Shown: in pieces, positions 9,291 through 18,014 of the stretch
Layout of the letters: each line of letters opens with the position of its first letter
Position numbering within the stretch: the stretch's first letter is position 1
DNA from: Ulvibacterium sp965228935
GTDB taxonomy: Bacteria > Bacteroidota > Bacteroidia > Flavobacteriales > Flavobacteriaceae
Direction: 5' to 3'
DNA: 64,000 nucleotides
Assembly (NCBI RefSeq): GCF_965228935.1
Contig: NZ_OZ245846.1
Location: 1-64,000 of the forward strand
Made by a program: the position numbers and the translations under genes
The notes under the pieces: model-generated
Told to the model about the DNA's origin: nothing
Database searches by the model: none
Seen by the model: the letters and a program-made list of their open reading frames with translations, nothing else

Positions 9291-10520
9291 TCATGTTAAG
9301 ATTTTCTTTTTAAGAGTGATTACGGAAATCTCCGGCCAAATCCCTACACGGCCCGGGTATCCTATAAACCCGAATCCCCGGTTCACGTTAATGAATTGAT
9401 CCATTTCCTTATAGATTCCGGCCCAATATTTATAGCGCCATTTTACCGGACTCCATTTAACCCATCCCGGTATTTCCACACCAAACTGCATTCCATGGGT
9501 ATGGCCGCTGAGTGTTAGGTGATAATGATATTTGTGGGGTATTACTACGTCTTCCCAATGCGACGGGTCGTGGCTCAGCAAGATCTTAAAATCGTCCTCT
9601 GATATCATTTGAATTGCCTTATCCAGGTCGCCCGCTTTTTTAAATCCGCCCCGGCCCCAATTCTCCACGCCTATGAGTGCAATTTTGTCTTCACCTTTTT
9701 GCAGGTATGTACTTTCATTGAGCAGAAGATCAAAACCGATATCCTTTTGCAATCGTTTAAGCTCTTCCAGATTCTCCCTCTTCAACTCTGCAGTAGGCCA
9801 AGGGACATAATCCCCATAATCATGATTTCCCAAAATGGAATATTTTCCGTCCTTCGCCTCAAGTTGTGCAAAAACATCCTTCCATGGATACATTTCCTCA
9901 GCCTTGTTGTTCACCATATCCCCGGTAAAAAAAATAACATCGCTACGCTGTTGATTAACCAGATCCACGGCATATTGCACCATATCCCTATTATCAAAAC
10001 TACCGCTATGGATATCGGATAGTTGTGTAATCTGGTAACCATCAAAGGCATCCGGCAAATCCTCGAATTCCAAGTTGTACTTCAACACTTGATAATTGTA
10101 CTTTCCGCGATACATGCCGTATAGCAATGCACCAAAGGGTACGGCGGCAATGCCCAGGGCAATCAGGCTTAGAAACCGCCTTCTTTCGGGCAGGCTGAAT
10201 TCTTTTGAGCTCCCAAAAAATTTATGATAGGTGCCGGCCAACAGCCGGAAGATATCCTCGGAAAACAGGAAAATAATCGTAATGAACTGAAACGTAAGTA
10301 CGGTAATCAAAAAACCGAAGGCATAGCTTTTTGGACGGCTCAACACGCGACCTTCTGTCTCTCCCCAGGTAAACTGATATACAAAATTACCAAGCACCAA
10401 TATGGAGATAATCATGAAAAGATAGTACACCCAAGGAAAACGGGTAACCGTTTTTAGGGCCTGTAGGGTATACAAACCAAGAACAATATAAATAGCAATA
10501 AAAATAATCCAACGTAGCAT
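9291..10520 (-). CDS. Membrane-anchored metallophosphoesterase (YkuE-like)
   Basis: The 409-residue protein begins with three or four membrane helices (about 4-95) and another near 115-135, followed by a calcineurin-like phosphoesterase domain. The metal-binding motifs are all present in order: D169-x-H171 in LSDIHSG, GDMVNN, GNHDYG, LSHDP and SGHTHG. A basic RRR segment precedes the last membrane helix. The class hydrolyses phosphate esters with a two-metal site; YkuE-type members act on the outer side of the membrane, possibly on UDP-linked lipid precursors. The substrate here is unknown. ATG 10520 is used; a TTG one codon upstream is unlikely. Confidence 0.92.
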   Translation of the reverse strand: MLRWIIFIAIYIVLGLYTLQALKTVTRFPWVYYLFMIISILVLGNFVYQFTWGETEGRVLSRPKSYAFGFLITVLTFQFITIIFLFSEDIFRLLAGTYHKFFGSSKEFSLPERRRFLSLIALGIAAVPFGALLYGMYRGKYNYQVLKYNLEFEDLPDAFDGYQITQLSDIHSGSFDNRDMVQYAVDLVNQQRSDVIFFTGDMVNNKAEEMYPWKDVFAQLEAKDGKYSILGNHDYGDYVPWPTAELKRENLEELKRLQKDIGFDLLLNESTYLQKGEDKIALIGVENWGRGGFKKAGDLDKAIQMISEDDFKILLSHDPSHWEDVVIPHKYHYHLTLSGHTHGMQFGVEIPGWVKWSPVKWRYKYWAGIYKEMDQFINVNRGFGFIGYPGRVGIWPEISVITLKKKILT

Positions 10521-10721
10521 CAATTCTTTTTTTGCAAAGATATTGCTTACCGCATTCTTGAAGTTATGAAACCGGATTTATTTGACTTCTTTCATCATAA
10601 GACGAACAATATCCCGATCCGTTACAACTACCCAAGTTCTTTTCAATTGTAGACTTGAACGCACAACAATACGGCGTGCCCTTCTTTTGTAACTCCATGG
10701 ATAGCAATCACCAAAGGGGTA

Positions 10722-10755
10722 AACAAAAACATCCGGCCCCAAAAGGGCCGGATGT
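10722..10755 (-). terminator. Intrinsic terminator downstream of the P-loop gene
   Basis: ACATCCGGCCC and GGGCCGGATGT form a perfect 11-bp stem with a five-base loop. On the minus strand the stem is followed by TTTTGTTT. It lies about 50 bases past the stop of the gene at 10805-12691. Confidence 0.9.
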
Positions 10756-10804
10756 CAAGTAAAGTACGTCTTTATACAATGAAAACGAAATGGGAATCTA
10801 CCCC

Positions 10805-12691
10805 TTAAGATCTCAGAATCCGTTCATAATCCTCTACACTACCGTTATCCAGGCAACACTCAATAATGCGTCTACCTACTGGATCCAAGGTATCTTCCTG
10901 AAATTGTGCCAACGTCTTAATAAAAAACTCATACAGGATTTTGGCACCACGATCATAGGCCTTCTTTCCAACTTCTTCCTGATATTCCACTTTCAAGAGC
11001 CACTTTGGTATTTGCCGTCCCTCTACCTTCATGGTATTCATGGCATAACCCAACAAACTGCAACGGGAAGCACTCAACCGATCCGCTGAAAAGTTGGCAT
11101 TGCCCCTTCGTGCGAGATATTCACGACTGATCCATTGCGGCATAAAGCTTGTTTTCCAAGCCCCAATGTGCTGGTTTGGTGTAAGTATGTACTTTACACC
11201 TGGCGTATGTTGAATTTGTTCGAGCAAAAGATTGGCCTGTTTCACTTTTTTACCCGTGGCGAATGGCCAGTAACTGCCCACACCTTCACTGCTTATACCT
11301 TTGGTCTGGATAATGCTAGGATTTGCATGGCCCCTGGGAGCAACCAGACGCCACAGCCATGCCAGTGCCGGAGGTAAAATGTGCATAATACCCACAATTC
11401 CGTAATTGGGATTTTCCCGGGTACAAGGCGGGGTTCGCAAACCAATACTTCGGATATCGACCCTTACTGGATCGGAGTATACCCCGGGAACCGATTCACG
11501 TGGCAAAATTACCCTGGGATTAGGGCAAGGCACCCCGGGCTCATCCTGAATATGATCCCAAATCATGGCACGGCCTCCTGGTACTGCTTCAACATTCAAA
11601 AACAATAATGGTCTATCCGGTTGGGCGGTAATCTTTTCAAGCATCATATCCGTACCATAGTGATCAATGTGGTCCACACGCACAAACCAACCTTCTTCAG
11701 CATCCTCAAGCCAAAGTTTTTTGGCATCCTTTTGAAGGTTGGGATGACACAATGCCATATCATCGGTAACAGGCTGTAACTCGCACGTTCTTGGAAGTTC
11801 CAATGTACGCTTTTCATTGGTCAGGATGTTTTGACCTAATAAAAGGCTACCGTCGGGCTGTCGGTGAGGCATCTGCAGCATTTCACTTTTACCACCACCA
11901 CTGGCTCCTTCGTGCATCACGGTTACCACATTGTCATAAGGGGTAATAACACGTACGGTGGAACAGTGGGCAGTAACCCAGCCTTCGTCCTCCCCTTTTC
12001 CTATCAACATACCATATACTCCTTTCTTTGCACTGGGTCCGGGATAAAGATTGTATGAGAACATTTCGTATTTACCGGGTATTCTGTTGTGTACTACTAC
12101 CTGTTTTCCTTCAAAATGCGTATGGCGGAAAGGAGGGGCGGTATATATTACGGCCTCTGGAGCAAAATCCTCCGGCAAATCAACTGGATCTATAATGCCT
12201 TGTAACAAGGCCAATCCTAATCCAAAAAATCCTGTATTGGCAGGTATAACGGCCACGGCATTGTACCCCATTCCCGGTTGGCCCGCATGGAAATAGAACA
12301 TGCCCAAATGTTGTGTTTTTAACCATTCGAAAGTTTCCTTTCTTAACGAGTCAAAAGCATAACCGAACCGTCCTTCAAAAGTAGGCTTATCGGTGGGTAA
12401 ATCATCGGCGATTACCATACAATTTGGATCACGCCGACGCATATATACTTCGGTATAATTGGCCGCTATACCATTTTTGGTACGGGCCACTTCGGCCTCA
12501 AGATAACTGCGTCCATCGGGCAAATCATAGCGCACTTCATGATAGTTGTTGTCTTTACCACCCACGGCAAGATCAACCAATTCCAGTTCATTCCGTGCGA
12601 CGGTGACACTTGGTGCCGTATCCAACAATTCTTGTAGCTCGGTAATATTCCCAATAGGGAGTTTTTTTAAGGTCATTTCCATTTCTGTCAT
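10805..12691 (-). CDS. PEPCK-like P-loop protein resembling family DUF4914
   Basis: This 628-residue soluble protein has a clear nucleotide-binding loop GASGGGKSE at 262-270, preceded by a strand VVTVMH. This is the arrangement found in phosphoenolpyruvate carboxykinase and HPr kinase rather than in Walker-A ATPases. Other conserved-looking stretches are AVIYTAPPFRHTHFEGK and GGRAMIWDHI. Length and overall composition match my memory of DUF4914, an uncharacterised Bacteroidota/Firmicutes family, but I could not check this. No signal peptide or membrane helix is present. It is transcribed alone and ends at a strong terminator. A kinase or carboxykinase-like activity is inference from the P-loop only. 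Confidence 0.75.
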   Translation of the reverse strand: MTEMEMTLKKLPIGNITELQELLDTAPSVTVARNELELVDLAVGGKDNNYHEVRYDLPDGRSYLEAEVARTKNGIAANYTEVYMRRRDPNCMVIADDLPTDKPTFEGRFGYAFDSLRKETFEWLKTQHLGMFYFHAGQPGMGYNAVAVIPANTGFFGLGLALLQGIIDPVDLPEDFAPEAVIYTAPPFRHTHFEGKQVVVHNRIPGKYEMFSYNLYPGPSAKKGVYGMLIGKGEDEGWVTAHCSTVRVITPYDNVVTVMHEGASGGGKSEMLQMPHRQPDGSLLLGQNILTNEKRTLELPRTCELQPVTDDMALCHPNLQKDAKKLWLEDAEEGWFVRVDHIDHYGTDMMLEKITAQPDRPLLFLNVEAVPGGRAMIWDHIQDEPGVPCPNPRVILPRESVPGVYSDPVRVDIRSIGLRTPPCTRENPNYGIVGIMHILPPALAWLWRLVAPRGHANPSIIQTKGISSEGVGSYWPFATGKKVKQANLLLEQIQHTPGVKYILTPNQHIGAWKTSFMPQWISREYLARRGNANFSADRLSASRCSLLGYAMNTMKVEGRQIPKWLLKVEYQEEVGKKAYDRGAKILYEFFIKTLAQFQEDTLDPVGRRIIECCLDNGSVEDYERILRS

Positions 12692-12884
12692 ATTACTTAG
12701 GTTTAATGTATTTTCAAATTTAGGGCTTACGATTCACATAAAACTATGACTATTATCATTTCTTGTAAAACTATTGATTTTAAGCCGTTATACATTCTAT
12801 TCTAATAGTAAAGCTATTAATCTAATTGTAAAAAATGGATGGAAGATCAAGCTTTGATCGTAATCTTTGACGGGTTACCTTTCT

Positions 12885-13607
12885 CTATTTGGCCCTTTCC
12901 ATAACTAGACGAACGGTCTCTAAATCTGTTATAGTCTGGATATCATCGCTAAGGTTTGAAGCAGCGGACATAGGAATCCGGGGAGATGTCGGCAGTGTCT
13001 TTACGGAAGTAGACCCGGAGAGATGAATCGCCTTAAACCCGTTATCCTTAAATGTATGTACATTGGATGGTGTTATCCCTCCCCCAGGCATTATGCTGGC
13101 GGAAGTTTCCCTTTCCTGCAATTGTTTCAACAAATCCATCCCCTCTATGGCCGACCGTTGCTGTCCTGATGTCAGTATAGTATTTGCGCCCATAGCATCC
13201 AATTTTTCCAAGGTGGATAGGGGATCTGCGACCCAGTCGAATGCGCGGTGGAAAGTAAAATGGAGCCCATTTGCAGCTTCGATCAAGGAACAGGTGCGTT
13301 CCACATCCAAGGTAAGATCCTCATGCAGCACCCCGGCAACGATTCCTTCAAAGCCTAAATCCTTGCAAAGGGCTATATCTTTTTTCATAATCTCAAATTC
13401 CAGGTCAGAATAGGTGAAATCGCCACTTCTGGGCCTAATAAGAACGTGTATGGGAATGGAGATATGTGCCTTCACACTTTTCAATAACCCATAAGAAGGG
13501 GTAACACCACCTACTGCCAATTCCGAGCAAAGCTCTATCCTGTCCGCCCCGCCTTTTTCCGCGTTCCATGCCGATTGCAAGGAATTTGCACAAATTTCCA
13601 CCAACAT
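12885..13607 (-). CDS. cutC: CutC family protein
   Basis: The 240-residue TIM-barrel protein starts MLVEICANSLQSAWNAEKGG and contains the family stretches ADRIELC, GVTPSYGLL, IPIHVLIRPRSGDFTYS, TFHRAFDW and ILTSGQ. CutC was named for copper tolerance in E. coli, but the phenotype is disputed and the enzyme activity is unknown. Length is standard. It is divergent from the glycosylasparaginase gene, with only 38 bases between start codons, so the two probably share a regulatory region. Confidence 0.95.
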   Translation of the reverse strand: MLVEICANSLQSAWNAEKGGADRIELCSELAVGGVTPSYGLLKSVKAHISIPIHVLIRPRSGDFTYSDLEFEIMKKDIALCKDLGFEGIVAGVLHEDLTLDVERTCSLIEAANGLHFTFHRAFDWVADPLSTLEKLDAMGANTILTSGQQRSAIEGMDLLKQLQERETSASIMPGGGITPSNVHTFKDNGFKAIHLSGSTSVKTLPTSPRIPMSAASNLSDDIQTITDLETVRLVMERAK

Positions 13608-13645
13608 ATTTATGTATATTTAGGGCCGTAATTTACCAATAAAAC

Positions 13646-14641
13646 ATGCAACGAAGAACCTTCCTTAAAAATTCGGCTGCCGGTACGGCCGGACTCGTTT
13701 CCTCTTCTGTTTTGGCTTCCTGCGGTGAGGCGAACAAATCATCGAAATCAGTGCCCCAAGAGATAGTAAACGTACGCCCCATTGTTATTTGTACTTGGGA
13801 TTTCCATAATGCCTCGGCCAAAGCCTGGGAAGTCCTAAAAGACGGAGGCAGTTCCTTGGATGCTGTGGAAATGGGAGTTATGGTGGAAGAGGCCGATATT
13901 GAAAACCAGACCGTAGGGGTGGGTGGACGCCCCGATAGGGATGGAAAGGTAACCCTGGATGCCTGTATCATGGACAAGGATGGTAACTGTGGGGCCGTGT
14001 TGTGCATGCAAAACATAGCCCATCCCATATCCGTGGCCCGTAAGGTTATGGAGGAAACACCTCATGTTATGCTTGCGGGAAAAGGTGCGGAGCAATTCGC
14101 GTTGGAACAGGGTTTTGAGAAGACCGACCTCCTTACGGAAAAATCAAAACAGGAGTGGATGGAATGGAAAAAAACCTCCAAATACCAACCCATAATCAAT
14201 ATAGAAAACCATGATACCATAGGGATGCTGGCCATCGATCAAAATGGAGATATTGCCGGTGCCTGTACTACTAGTGGTATGGCCTATAAACTGGCAGGAC
14301 GTGTCGGGGATTCCCCTATCATTGGGGCCGGACTTTTTGTGGACAATGAAATAGGCGGGGCAACGGCAACCGGTGTGGGTGAAGAGGTAGTACGTACTGT
14401 AGGCAGTTTTCTAATCGTGGAACTCATGCGGCAAGGTAAGTCCCCACAAGAGGCCTGCGAGGAAGGCGTAAAACGTATTATTGAAAAAAACAGGGATGAA
14501 CTCGATTTTCAGATCGGATTTATAGCCATCAACAAAAAAGGGGAAACCGGCGGCTATTGTATTCAACCCGGTTTTACCTACAGAACGTTTTCAAAGGCGG
14601 GACATGTGAATAACCCTTCCGATTCATACATCACTTCCTAA
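13646..14641 (+). CDS. N4-(beta-N-acetylglucosaminyl)-L-asparaginase, exported Ntn hydrolase
   Basis: The 331-residue precursor starts with a twin-arginine signal (QRRTFLKNSAAG) and a lipobox-like LASC with Cys26, so it is exported and perhaps lipid anchored. The catalytic Thr191 sits in NHDTIGMLAID, where autoproteolysis would generate the alpha and beta chains. The substrate loop GRVGDSPIIGAGLFVDN and the later GATATGVGE are typical of glycosylasparaginase. The enzyme cleaves the GlcNAc-Asn bond of N-glycans after protein removal. In Flavobacteriaceae this fits use of host or algal glycoproteins. The gene precedes polA by 54 bases and may be co-transcribed with it. Confidence 0.95.
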   Translation: MQRRTFLKNSAAGTAGLVSSSVLASCGEANKSSKSVPQEIVNVRPIVICTWDFHNASAKAWEVLKDGGSSLDAVEMGVMVEEADIENQTVGVGGRPDRDGKVTLDACIMDKDGNCGAVLCMQNIAHPISVARKVMEETPHVMLAGKGAEQFALEQGFEKTDLLTEKSKQEWMEWKKTSKYQPIINIENHDTIGMLAIDQNGDIAGACTTSGMAYKLAGRVGDSPIIGAGLFVDNEIGGATATGVGEEVVRTVGSFLIVELMRQGKSPQEACEEGVKRIIEKNRDELDFQIGFIAINKKGETGGYCIQPGFTYRTFSKAGHVNNPSDSYITS

Positions 14642-14695
14642 TACCTTTAAGCGGAAATAATATGTATAGTCTTAATACTTTAAAGAACACCTGAC

Positions 14696-17533
14696 ATGGC
14701 AGAACAAAAACGACTCTTTTTATTGGATGCCTACGCGCTTATTTTTCGAGGCTATTACGCTTTGATCAAAAATCCCCGGATCAACTCCAAAGGCATGGAT
14801 ACTTCTGCCATTATGGGGTTTATGAATTCTCTTTTTGATGTCATTAAAAGGGAGAAACCCGATCATTTGGCCGTATGCTTCGATAAGGATGGAAGTGCGG
14901 AGCGCACGGAAATGTTCGCCGACTACAAGGCCAATCGGGACGAGACTCCCGATGCCATAAGGATTGCCGTACCCTATATTCAGGATATTTTGAAGGCCAT
15001 GCACATTCCCGTGGTGGAACTTTCCGGACTTGAGGCGGATGATATCATAGGCACCTTGGCCAAACAGGCCGAGAAAGAGGATTATAAAGTCTTTATGGTG
15101 ACACCGGATAAGGATTTTGGACAATTGGTCTCGGAAAATATTTTTATGTATCGCCCGGCCAGAATGGGAAATGGTATTGAAATATGGGGAATCCCAGAGG
15201 TACAAAAACGGTTCGGGGTAAAACGGCCCGATCAGGTCATCGACTATCTGGGCATGATGGGCGATGCCAGTGACAATATTCCCGGCCTACCGGGTGTTGG
15301 TGATAAGACCGCCAAGAGATTTATTGAGGAATTTGATTCCATGGAAGGCCTACTGGCCAATACCGATAAATTAAAGGGCAAGATGAAGGAAAAGGTTGAA
15401 GCGAATGCCGAACTGGGCATTCTCTCTAAAAAGCTGGCGACCATATGTGTTACTTGTGACGTTCAATTTGATGCCAAGGATTACCAACTTTCCGTCCCTG
15501 ACAGTGAAAAGGTGCAGGAGATTTTTGAGGAATTGGAATTCCGAAGGTTAAAAGATCAGTTTATAAAAATCTTTTCCGGTGAAATAGAGGAAACGCAGAC
15601 TCAGGTAAGCAGCACGGAAACCGCAAAAAAACAAGCACAGCCTGCCGGTAGTGGCCAATTTTCCCTTTTTGGGAATGATGGGGCCAGCCCGGCCGCGACC
15701 ATTAAGGAAGTTTCTAGCCGAAAAACCGTAAAGGACGTTCCCCATGTCTACCAAAGCATTGCTCCTGGTATAGCCATGAAATTGTTTTTACAGAACCTGA
15801 TGAAGCAGGATGCCGTATGTTTCGATACTGAAACCACTGGTATCAATTCATTGACTGCAGAACTTGTGGGCATAGCCTTCTCGTGGGAACCCGGAAAAGG
15901 ATTCTATATTCCTTTCCCGGAGGACAGGGACAAAGCCCAGGAAATTATAGAACAATTGCGGCCCTTTTTTGAATCGGAAGCCATAGAAAAGATTGGACAA
16001 AACCTAAAGTATGACATCAAGGTTTTGGACAAGTATAATGTAAAGGTGAAAGGAAAATTTTTCGATACCATGTTGGCCCATTACCTTATCAATCCGGATA
16101 TGCGCCACAATATGGATGTCCTTTCGGAAACCTACCTCAACTACACCCCCGTTTCCATTACCGAACTCATCGGCAAAAAAGGGAAAAACCAATTGAGCAT
16201 GCGCGATGTTCCCTTGGAGCAACAGACCGAATATGCCGTAGAGGATGCGGATATCACTTTTCAATTGGCGCAACATTTTAGGCCCGAATTGGCGGAAGCC
16301 AAGACCGAAGACTTGTTCAATACCATTGAGGTTCCGTTGCTTCGCGTATTGGCGGATATGGAATTGGAAGGCATCAATCTGGATGAGGAATTCCTACAAT
16401 CCCTTTCCGAGGAACTCAACAACGACATTGCAACCTTGGAAAATAAAATCTACGAGGCTTCAGGGGAACAATTCAATATTGCTTCCCCAAAACAATTGGG
16501 GGAAATCCTTTTTGACAAAATGAAGCTGGTGGACAAACCTAAAAAGACCAAGACCGGGCAATATTCCACCTCGGAGGACGTGCTTTCCTATTTGGCCAAG
16601 GACCACCAAATCATTCAGGATGTATTGGATTACCGTGGACTTTCCAAATTAAAGAGTACGTATGTAGATGCACTTCCGGAACAGGTGGAGCCCTCTACGG
16701 GAAGGGTACATACCGATTACATGCAGACTGTTGCCGCCACCGGTAGGTTAAGCAGTAATAATCCCAACCTACAGAACATTCCCATTCGGACGGAAAGGGG
16801 CCGGGAGGTTCGGAAAGCTTTTGTGCCACGGGATGAAAATTACACCTTATTGGCCGCTGATTATTCCCAAATAGAACTTCGCATAATCGCTGCCCTGAGT
16901 GAGGAAACTACCATGATAGAGGCCTTTAAAAATGGGGAGGATATCCATGCCTCCACGGCATCAAAAGTTTTCAATGTCCCCATCGAGGAAGTAACGCGGG
17001 AACAGCGCGGCAATGCCAAAACCGTAAACTTTGGGATTATTTATGGGGTTTCGGCCTTCGGATTAAGCAACCAAACAGATCTTAATCGTACCGAGGCCAA
17101 GGAACTCATCGACACCTATTACAAGACCTACCCAAAACTACGAAACTACATAAGCGACCAAATTGATTTCGCCCGGGAACACGGGTATGTACAGACCGTT
17201 TTGGGCAGAAGACGTTATCTAAAGGATATTAATGGCAGCAATCAAGTAGTACGTGGGGCCGCAGAACGGAATGCCGTAAATGCCCCTATCCAGGGTAGTG
17301 CCGCGGACATCATTAAAATTGCCATGATCAACATCCACCAAAAACTTACCGAGGGCAATTACAAGACCAAAATGCTGCTACAGGTACATGACGAACTGGT
17401 GTTTGATGCGTACAAACCGGAATTGGAAACATTGAGACCGATTATCCAATCCGAAATGGAAAATGCTTATGAACTTGCCGTTCCCTTGGATGTTGAGCTC
17501 GGGGAAGGAACCAATTGGCTGGAGGCACATTAG
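14696..17533 (+). CDS. polA: DNA polymerase I
   Basis: The 945-residue protein has all three domains. The 5' nuclease (about 1-290) shows YKANRDETP, EADD, TPDKDFGQL and GDASDNIPG. The 3'-5' exonuclease (about 350-545) keeps DTETTG at 377-382, NLKYDIKVLD and EYAVEDAD, so proofreading looks intact. The polymerase (about 560-945) has TGRLSSNNPNLQNIP, DYSQIELRI, the O-helix RGNAKTVNFGIIYG and VHDE. It fills gaps and removes primers in replication and repair. It starts at ATG 14696, and length is normal for the phylum. Confidence 0.98.
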   Translation: MAEQKRLFLLDAYALIFRGYYALIKNPRINSKGMDTSAIMGFMNSLFDVIKREKPDHLAVCFDKDGSAERTEMFADYKANRDETPDAIRIAVPYIQDILKAMHIPVVELSGLEADDIIGTLAKQAEKEDYKVFMVTPDKDFGQLVSENIFMYRPARMGNGIEIWGIPEVQKRFGVKRPDQVIDYLGMMGDASDNIPGLPGVGDKTAKRFIEEFDSMEGLLANTDKLKGKMKEKVEANAELGILSKKLATICVTCDVQFDAKDYQLSVPDSEKVQEIFEELEFRRLKDQFIKIFSGEIEETQTQVSSTETAKKQAQPAGSGQFSLFGNDGASPAATIKEVSSRKTVKDVPHVYQSIAPGIAMKLFLQNLMKQDAVCFDTETTGINSLTAELVGIAFSWEPGKGFYIPFPEDRDKAQEIIEQLRPFFESEAIEKIGQNLKYDIKVLDKYNVKVKGKFFDTMLAHYLINPDMRHNMDVLSETYLNYTPVSITELIGKKGKNQLSMRDVPLEQQTEYAVEDADITFQLAQHFRPELAEAKTEDLFNTIEVPLLRVLADMELEGINLDEEFLQSLSEELNNDIATLENKIYEASGEQFNIASPKQLGEILFDKMKLVDKPKKTKTGQYSTSEDVLSYLAKDHQIIQDVLDYRGLSKLKSTYVDALPEQVEPSTGRVHTDYMQTVAATGRLSSNNPNLQNIPIRTERGREVRKAFVPRDENYTLLAADYSQIELRIIAALSEETTMIEAFKNGEDIHASTASKVFNVPIEEVTREQRGNAKTVNFGIIYGVSAFGLSNQTDLNRTEAKELIDTYYKTYPKLRNYISDQIDFAREHGYVQTVLGRRRYLKDINGSNQVVRGAAERNAVNAPIQGSAADIIKIAMINIHQKLTEGNYKTKMLLQVHDELVFDAYKPELETLRPIIQSEMENAYELAVPLDVELGEGTNWLEAH

Positions 17534-17665
17534 CGATCTGGTCAAAATGTTAACATGAGTTAATTATTCTTTTTTGACCATTAAAAACAGGGTTTTACAA
17601 CAATGTTTTGTTCAGCAAAATAGGTTGGGATAGTTTTGCTCCCGTATGTTAAGGATACCTCGGCT

Positions 17666-17995
17666 ATGAAAAAACTCGTCCTTATACTTGGTCTGTTTTT
17701 CCTTACGGTGTCGGGTCGTTCCCAGGAAGGGAGCCCCGAACAAACTGCCGCGCAAAACAAAATAAAATTGTTTCCCAATCCGGCAACGAATGTTATTAAT
17801 GTTTTGGGTCTTGAAAATAGTGCTCGAGCGGACATTTTGATTTCGGATGTTTACGGAAATCCGGCTCTGCGGCACCAGTGGAGAATTAAGAACAATGCAT
17901 TGAGCATACCCGTTGCACATCTTGAAAAAGGGGTTTATCTGATTATTATAAATTCGTTGGAACAAAAAGTCCGTACGAAGTTCTACAAACAGTAA
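17666..17995 (+). CDS. Tiny secreted protein made of a signal peptide and a T9SS type A sorting domain
   Basis: Starting at ATG 17666, the 109-residue protein consists of a signal peptide (MKKLVLILGLFFLTVSGRSQ), about 15 linker residues and a complete Por secretion-tail domain: KLFPNPATNVINV, ISDVYGN, LSIPVAHLEKGVYLI and a basic end KVRTKFYKQ. Such tails normally sit at the C terminus of large cargo and direct export through the type IX system. Here there is no cargo domain. It could be a real mini-exoprotein, a decoy, or the remnant of a larger gene. It is convergent with the TonB receptor gene, 19 bases apart. Confidence 0.85.
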   Translation: MKKLVLILGLFFLTVSGRSQEGSPEQTAAQNKIKLFPNPATNVINVLGLENSARADILISDVYGNPALRHQWRIKNNALSIPVAHLEKGVYLIIINSLEQKVRTKFYKQ

Positions 17996-18014
17996 CGCAC
18001 ACCACCTGAAGGAT

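Noticed and set aside
17546..17583. Weak stem GGTCAAAA/TTTTGACC after polA
   Set aside because: The loop is over 20 bases and there is no run of T after the stem, so I do not call a terminator.
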